Assembly (NCBI GenBank): GCA_945870025.1
Contig: CAMBQN010000007.1
Span: forward strand, 1-64,000
Length of the DNA stretch: 64,000 bases
Origin: Akkermansia muciniphila
Lineage (GTDB): Bacteria > Verrucomicrobiota > Kiritimatiellia > RFP12 > JAAYNR01
Direction: 5' to 3'
Part shown: positions 58,903 through 64,000 of the stretch, piece by piece
How positions within the stretch are numbered: position 1 is the stretch's first letter
How the letters are laid out: each line of letters starts with the position of its first letter
Translations under genes and position numbers: made by a program
The notes under the pieces: model-generated
Seen by the model: the letters and a program-made list of their open reading frames with translations, nothing else
Databases searched by the model: none
Told to the model about the DNA's origin: nothing

Positions 58903-61900
58903 CTATCGAGCCGACCCCGCTTCCGCCTCCATCACTTTGCGGCGCAATTGCTGCGCCTGCTCAACACATTCACGGTCCGCCCGTGGAAATTCACGCAACA
59001 GCTGATCCAGAAAGCCTCGTGCGGCGGCCCATTCCTTTTTCTCGATGGCGCAGCGACCGGCCTCCAGCAATGCAGGCTCCGAAGGAAACATTTCCACACT
59101 CTTGCGCAGCAGGGCGAAGCCCCCGGACAGGTCGGGCGGCTTGGCGCCGAGTTTCCGCATCCCAAGCCGGTAGTACGCCTCGGCTTTGACGTCCGGATAC
59201 GTATCGGCCTGCGTCAGCTCACGGAGCGTCCTCTCGCCCGCTTCCACCTGTCCTTGGCCGATCTGCGCCAGTGCTTTGCACAGGTCCATGAAGGAACGCC
59301 GCAGGCCATCGGGATACTTCGCCACATACATCGTGTAGTATCGCGCGACGGGTTCCCAATCCGAGAGCTTGACGAACGACCGGACGAGCTCCACGTAGGC
59401 ATCTTCGCAGCCCTTATAATCCGCGTGATCCTTAATCAGCCGGTCCAGCACTACTTGACCGTCCTTAACCTGACCGAGATTCATCCGGCAGCGGCCCAGC
59501 GTAAACAAAGCATCGGCGCGGTTGGAGCTTTCGCGCAGGGAGGCGTCGGTCAGGAACGGCAGCAGCGTGGTTGCGCACAGTTCCCATTGCTCTTTCTGCT
59601 TGTAGAGGTAGCCCAGGCCGAAACGGATCTGCGCCACATCCCAGCCCTCCGGAGCCGTCATGCGAATACCATTCCAACTGCTTTTCTTACGCAGACGAGC
59701 CTCAGGAGGAACAACGGTACCCAGCTTCACGCTGGCGGCGGATGGCTGGATGTACTCGTCAAGGAGCGCGGCGTAGGCGTCGGCTGCATCGTTGTACAAT
59801 TCGGCCTGCGTACCGTAGTGCCCCACCATTTGCAGGGCGGCCGCTCTGAACTTCGAGTCGCGCAGGCCATCCAGATATCCGCGAAAAGCGTCCACCATGG
59901 CCACTGCGTCGTTCGCCAAGACGTATTCGCGGCCCACGGCAAATGCGGCCATGAAGAAGAACTCGTCCCGGGCGAACTTTCCGTTTATTCCGGCCTGGGA
60001 CGGGACATCAGCCGCGGGGTACAGTTTCAAGTACTGCTGATACATCTCTGCCGCGCGCCGGTGGTTACCCGCGTCAGCCGACAGTTGCGCAGCCTTTAAC
60101 ACCGCCACGCGGACAAAGGGCACGGCGTTAGGGTTGTGCACCCAGGGGTAGAAACCGCTTTGAAAAGCCTTGGATCCGAAATCGAGCGATGTGTTGACCA
60201 TCTGCGTCCACAAGTCGCGTCCGAGTTCCTCCTTCTTCGGCGGCGGCAGATCGGCAAGCTTCACACCCGTGATCAGCGACAGATACGTCGCCTCTGCCAC
60301 GCGCGGGTTATTGAAATTCTGGTTGGCCATCACCCATCGGTACGCCTTGAGCATGTTGACCGTGTGCCCTTGGCTGCGCCAGCATTGCGCCTCGCGCAGG
60401 CCCGCCTCGTAAACTTGATCCAGAACGGGACCCCCCTTGACCTTCTTCTCCCATCCGGCCACCACCACGCCATCGACCGTCTGGGTCGGGCCGTATATCC
60501 GCACAAAGTCCTTGTACGTTTTGGCCGCCTCGGACAGGCGCCCCTTCAGGAAAAACATTTCAGCGAGATTGAAACGCGCGTCCCGACTCTCCTCGCTTTG
60601 AGGCGGATTCTTGTCGATGATCTGCTGCATCAGATCGATGACCTCAGTCTCCATGTCCTTGCTCGTTGCGGTGGCCTTTAGGCCCGACATGTAGTCGGCA
60701 GGCTTGCGGCGTTGGGCCTTTGGATCCTGAGAGGTCAGCAAAAACAGTTTCTTGTAGGTATCGAACGACTTGCGGTCATCGCCCACGCGACCGGCGAGCA
60801 GGGCCAAAGCCTCCAGCGCTTCCACGCGGAACGGCGACACAGGCGCCGCCTCCAGCGCCTCTTCCAGCAACTGGATGCCGATTTTCATTTTGCCGACCCT
60901 ATCCGGCTCCGTTTCCTGCATATAGGCATACAGGCTGCCCATGCGAATCCGGATATAGGCACCTAGATCCTGCTGCGCGAGGACGTCTGCGGGGTACCGG
61001 GTGAGCAAGGACGAATACTCGTCCAGGAAGGGTTTGATCTGTGTCCATGCTATGGTCACGAAAGCCGTGCCTTCGCTCTTGGCCGCCGCTTGTCTCTCTT
61101 TCTGAAATTTAAACAGCTTCTGATCCATCAGATTGATTTCAAACTGCAGTGCCATCAGCGTGCGGGGATTTTCGGCGATGCGCTGGCGGATAAAGGCGAT
61201 TTCCTCTTCAGAATCAAACACAACGGCGCCGTCGTTGTTCATCTTGGACTGACATTTCATGAGGCGGCTGATGAGATTAATCTTGGATCCGATTTTCCGC
61301 AACTGGGCGTAGAGATCGTAGGCGCTGCTCCATTTCTCCTGCTGCATCAGGTACTCGGCCGAAAAAAACAGACTCTGTTCCAGAATCTCCTGCTGGCGCT
61401 GGGTGAGTCCATCGCGCGCCTTGGCGGCGGCCTGTTCATACAGGGCGAAGGCCCGATCCGGCTTGTTCAGCGTCTTACGGCAGATTTGGGCCGCCTCGAA
61501 CAGCGCCTCGCAGGTCACCACGGTGTCATGAGTCGCCTGCGGCATCTTGGAAAGAGCCTCCAAGCGCTCCACCGCTGCGTCATACTTTTCGGAATCGCGG
61601 AAACAAAGGGCAATAATAAATGCCGCATCGAGCGCCTCTGGCGCGGTCTTGAAATCGCGGAGGACCTGCTGACAGAGATCGCCCGCGCTCTTATAGTTCT
61701 TCTGGCCGAAGTAGGCGCGCGCCAAACGGATGAATAATTCCGGCACGCGCGGGTGTTCGGGGAACTGCATGGCGAACTCCTCGATGGAGTTCTTGGCCAG
61801 GTCGTACTTCTCGGCCTTTAGCCAGACGACGGGTAGCTTGTAGGCCGCTTCCTTGGCATACGCTGAGCCCGGCTTGTTGCGCTGGATGATGAACAGCATG

Positions 61901-62385
61901 GCCGCCTCATCGTACCGGCCATTGATCGTCAGGTAACTGGCTCGCAGGTTCTGGGCTTCGTCTTCGTACAGGCCGGTTCCCCCCTCCTTTAAAAACTTCT
62001 CCAGCGTGGCGGCGGCCTCCACATGCTTGGAATCAGCAGCCTGCCGCTTGGCCAAGCGCATGAAGCAGTCTGGGCGGTGCTTGCCCGTCGTTTTTTCTGC
62101 AGGGATGGCAAGCACTTGCTCGAACGCCACCGTGGCCCGATCAGACAGTCCGAGTCCGTCTAGATTGATCCCCATGCGATACAGAACCGCAGATCGCTGA
62201 ATGTGATCAGGGTTCTCCTTCAGAAACTGGTCATAGAGGTCAACCGCCTGCTGAAGGGCGCCGCCCTTCTCTGCCCGCTCGGCAGCGGCAACGGTTTCCT
62301 CGGGCGAAAGCGCGCGGGATGCCATGGGCAGCGCGGTGATCAGCAGGATCAGCGCACCTCGTCGAATGGTAGCGTAAACAGTCAT
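58903..62385 (-). CDS. Large exported tetratricopeptide-repeat protein
   Basis: This 1160-aa protein has a signal peptide (MTVYATIRRGALILLITALP, ending SRA). The rest is nearly all TPR or Sel1-like helical pairs, for example AVDLYDQFLKENPDHIQRSAVLYRMG, DLCQQVLRDFKTAPEALDAAFIIALCF, AAEMYQQYLKLYPAADVP and LRKSVEMFPSEPALLEAGRCA. It resembles the periplasmic YbgF/BamD-type scaffolds associated with Tol-like motors, but much longer. Its ATG overlaps the stop of the next upstream TPR gene (ATGA). It heads into the ExbB/ExbD/prenyltransferase-fold genes as one operon. Confidence 0.85.
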   Translation of the reverse strand: MTVYATIRRGALILLITALPMASRALSPEETVAAAERAEKGGALQQAVDLYDQFLKENPDHIQRSAVLYRMGINLDGLGLSDRATVAFEQVLAIPAEKTTGKHRPDCFMRLAKRQAADSKHVEAAATLEKFLKEGGTGLYEDEAQNLRASYLTINGRYDEAAMLFIIQRNKPGSAYAKEAAYKLPVVWLKAEKYDLAKNSIEEFAMQFPEHPRVPELFIRLARAYFGQKNYKSAGDLCQQVLRDFKTAPEALDAAFIIALCFRDSEKYDAAVERLEALSKMPQATHDTVVTCEALFEAAQICRKTLNKPDRAFALYEQAAAKARDGLTQRQQEILEQSLFFSAEYLMQQEKWSSAYDLYAQLRKIGSKINLISRLMKCQSKMNNDGAVVFDSEEEIAFIRQRIAENPRTLMALQFEINLMDQKLFKFQKERQAAAKSEGTAFVTIAWTQIKPFLDEYSSLLTRYPADVLAQQDLGAYIRIRMGSLYAYMQETEPDRVGKMKIGIQLLEEALEAAPVSPFRVEALEALALLAGRVGDDRKSFDTYKKLFLLTSQDPKAQRRKPADYMSGLKATATSKDMETEVIDLMQQIIDKNPPQSEESRDARFNLAEMFFLKGRLSEAAKTYKDFVRIYGPTQTVDGVVVAGWEKKVKGGPVLDQVYEAGLREAQCWRSQGHTVNMLKAYRWVMANQNFNNPRVAEATYLSLITGVKLADLPPPKKEELGRDLWTQMVNTSLDFGSKAFQSGFYPWVHNPNAVPFVRVAVLKAAQLSADAGNHRRAAEMYQQYLKLYPAADVPSQAGINGKFARDEFFFMAAFAVGREYVLANDAVAMVDAFRGYLDGLRDSKFRAAALQMVGHYGTQAELYNDAADAYAALLDEYIQPSAASVKLGTVVPPEARLRKKSSWNGIRMTAPEGWDVAQIRFGLGYLYKQKEQWELCATTLLPFLTDASLRESSNRADALFTLGRCRMNLGQVKDGQVVLDRLIKDHADYKGCEDAYVELVRSFVKLSDWEPVARYYTMYVAKYPDGLRRSFMDLCKALAQIGQGQVEAGERTLRELTQADTYPDVKAEAYYRLGMRKLGAKPPDLSGGFALLRKSVEMFPSEPALLEAGRCAIEKKEWAAARGFLDQLLREFPRADRECVEQAQQLRRKVMEAEAGSAR

Positions 62386-64000
62386 GGACCTCTGACTCCT
62401 CCCCCATTGGCTTTCTCTTGGTAAAGCGGATCCTGTCTGGCCAGAGCGGCGTAGGCCGAAGCGGGATACCGAGTGACCAGTTCATTCAAACGCCGGAACG
62501 CGGCATCGGAATCGCCGGCGGCCTTCAGACAGCCAGCCAGCATATAGGTGGCCTTCACGGTGGGTTCCACGGACTTGGTGGTAAAGAGCAGTTGTTCCAG
62601 GCACTCGCGCGCCTTGGGAAGCGCATTCGCCGCAAGATGGATCTTGGCCGACTCGTAGAGCGCTTCAGCCGCCAGGAATGAGTCCGGCGACTCGCTGGCG
62701 AGGTCGAATTTCTCCAGCGCAGACACGGTATTGCTTTCGACCAAATCCGCCCGGCCCTGGCTGTAGTAGATCCAGGTGGCCCGAGCCAGATCGTTGAGGT
62801 TCATCTCGGCGCGCTCCGCCGCCGTGGACTTCTCATACCCAGCCAGAAAAGCGGCCTCGTCCGGAGGAAGCGGCTTGCGGAGGCGCGGCGGCTTGCTCAG
62901 CGCGAACTCGATCCAGTACGCCGACATGACATAAATGGACCGTCGATTCGGTGCGGTTTCGCTCTGGAGATTGTCCCGAAAGAGGGCCAGGGCATCCCGT
63001 TCGCGGTGGTCCATCTGCAGGTACGTCTGCGCCAGTGCTTCCCGGATTTTGACCTTTTCTTCGGGATCCTGCGTGCCGGCCATAGCACTCGTCAAGCTCG
63101 TTTCGGCGTTCAAATAGTTGCACAGATCGAAGTGCACACGGCCCATCTCGTAGTCCAGTCGGAACGGTTCCACCTGGTCCCCCGCTCGGGTCTTGATCTC
63201 CTGCAGCGTTTCCAGCACGGCGCCGTAATCCCGCAATCCCTTTTGAATGTCCAGCTTGAGTTTGAGCGCGTCGAGCAAGCGCGCGGACTTCGGGAAGCGG
63301 GTCAAAAGCGTTTGGACGTTTTCGACAGCTTCACGCATCAGATTGTCTTCCTTATAAACCAGCGCCATCCGATAATAAGCCTTTTCGGCCACGGCCTTGT
63401 CTCCGTTATCGGTGCGCAGATCCAGAGCCTGATTCACCATCACCTGGTGAATCAGATCAATGCACGGCACGCCGGAGAAGGAATCCTGGTTAATCGGCGA
63501 GGTCCCTTGGACACTGGGGTCCAGTCCGAGCTCGATGTTGGCGTTGAATCGGATGAAACGCAAGAAATCGCCTTCCAGTGTGGCGTCCGTGAATTTGCCG
63601 CTGGCCTTGCGGGACAGGGTGAAGAGGGTGTCGTAACTCAGGCGCGACTTCACCTCGTCCAGCGTGGGAATCGGGGGATTGCCTTCCGGCTTGAAGAGGA
63701 CCACCTTTTCCTCGGAGGCCATCGCGTAGTATTTGACCGCTTCGCGATACTTACGATCGATTTCAAACAAGCGCCCCAGCCAGAAACAGGCGTCGTAGTA
63801 ATGGGCGAATGAGGGGTTGTCGTACGTTTTGAGATACTCGCGCAGCAGGAGCCTCATCTTCTCGTAGTCCTTGAGAATATACAAGTTGACGGCAATATTG
63901 AACATGGCGTCTTCGGCGTACACCGAGTCGGCGCCGAGCTTGCGCAGTTCGTCAAAGCAATCGATCGACTCCATCAACAGTTCACGACTGTAGTCCCGCG
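62382..64000 (-). CDS. Tetratricopeptide-repeat protein, 5' end outside the window
   Basis: The frame stays open to the window edge (upstream of the track's TTG start it reads RDYSREL), so this is the C-terminal part, at least 539 residues. TPR-like pairs are clear: DAMFNIAVNLYILKDYEKMRLLLREYLKTYD, AEKAYYRMALVYKEDNLMREAVENV, ALYESAKIHLAANALPKARECLEQLL and AFRRLNELVTRYPASAYAALA. Probably periplasmic like its downstream partner; the signal peptide would lie outside. ATGA overlap with the 1160-aa gene. Confidence 0.85.
   Translation of the reverse strand, partial: RDYSRELLMESIDCFDELRKLGADSVYAEDAMFNIAVNLYILKDYEKMRLLLREYLKTYDNPSFAHYYDACFWLGRLFEIDRKYREAVKYYAMASEEKVVLFKPEGNPPIPTLDEVKSRLSYDTLFTLSRKASGKFTDATLEGDFLRFIRFNANIELGLDPSVQGTSPINQDSFSGVPCIDLIHQVMVNQALDLRTDNGDKAVAEKAYYRMALVYKEDNLMREAVENVQTLLTRFPKSARLLDALKLKLDIQKGLRDYGAVLETLQEIKTRAGDQVEPFRLDYEMGRVHFDLCNYLNAETSLTSAMAGTQDPEEKVKIREALAQTYLQMDHRERDALALFRDNLQSETAPNRRSIYVMSAYWIEFALSKPPRLRKPLPPDEAAFLAGYEKSTAAERAEMNLNDLARATWIYYSQGRADLVESNTVSALEKFDLASESPDSFLAAEALYESAKIHLAANALPKARECLEQLLFTTKSVEPTVKATYMLAGCLKAAGDSDAAFRRLNELVTRYPASAYAALARQDPLYQEKANGGGVRGP

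Noticed and set aside
1-64000. tRNA or rRNA genes
   Set aside because: I inspected the intergenic stretches and saw no tRNA-like or rRNA-like sequence; a covariance search would be needed to exclude small RNAs.

Overview
This window looks like chromosomal DNA of a GC-rich bacterium of the PVC group, most plausibly Kiritimatiellota or a close relative (Lentisphaerota/Verrucomicrobiota). The evidence is a 51-aa small basic protein of the PVC-restricted type, a bacteroidete-type V-ATPase operon with a DUF2764 gene, very large glycine-rich secreted proteins with NYTLNGTNWTAHIF-type modules, many glycoside hydrolases, FGE-fold domains fused to hydrolases, and a TPR/ExbB/ExbD/prenyltransferase-like operon. 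The assignment rests on gene content, not on a search.

Layout. 0.2-3.7 kb: a secreted endonuclease/exonuclease/phosphatase-fold protein, a 6-phosphofructokinase and the ribosome-assembly GTPase Era on the plus strand. 3.9-8.2 kb: minus-strand envelope genes (two small lipoproteins, an EF-hand membrane protein, an M48 peptidase with a pilin-like tail). 8.5-19.1 kb: a glycan-degradation locus with a URO-D-like protein on plus and five minus-strand carbohydrate-active genes (GH38, GH28, a TIM-barrel glycosidase, DUF4838+FGE fusion, a beta-propeller glycosidase). 19.1-20.6 kb: a repeat-rich gap, an AbiEii-type toxin-antitoxin remnant and a signal-peptide fragment. 20.6-31 kb: two giant glycine-rich secreted proteins around an SGNH-like protein. 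31.6-32.7 kb: a GntR/LacI-type regulator. 32.9-40.6 kb: V-ATPase genes E-DUF2764-A-B-[four-helix-bundle gene]-D-I-K. 40.7-41.8 kb: a DEAD-box-type helicase. 42.2-46.1 kb: a sugar isomerase/kinase/class II aldolase operon. 46.6-55.3 kb: CPBP protease, an unknown membrane protein, rRNA methyltransferase-like, pseudopilin, the primary sigma factor, a membrane-anchored RRM protein, a DnaQ-like exonuclease, the small basic protein and a DUF362/ferredoxin protein. 55.4-64 kb: a minus-strand operon of two TPR proteins, ExbB/MotA-like, ExbD and a prenyltransferase-like protein.

The most unusual signal is not a protein system. Almost every long intergenic gap holds an imperfect palindrome built from short tandem words in one arm and their reverse complement in the other (TAATCG, CAGCCTTA, TTCAGGTT, CACGAAGAA, GATGACGC, GACAAAGCT, TTGTCATAATCG and so on). 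Each locus uses its own word but the architecture is shared. Several elements abut or supply the stop codon of the neighbouring gene, some occur as homologous pairs at distant sites, and one encloses a four-helix-bundle gene inside the V-ATPase operon. A separate 48-bp perfect palindrome is flanked by an 8-bp direct repeat, as after an insertion. I treat these as candidate small non-autonomous mobile elements and possible bidirectional terminators; mobility is inference.
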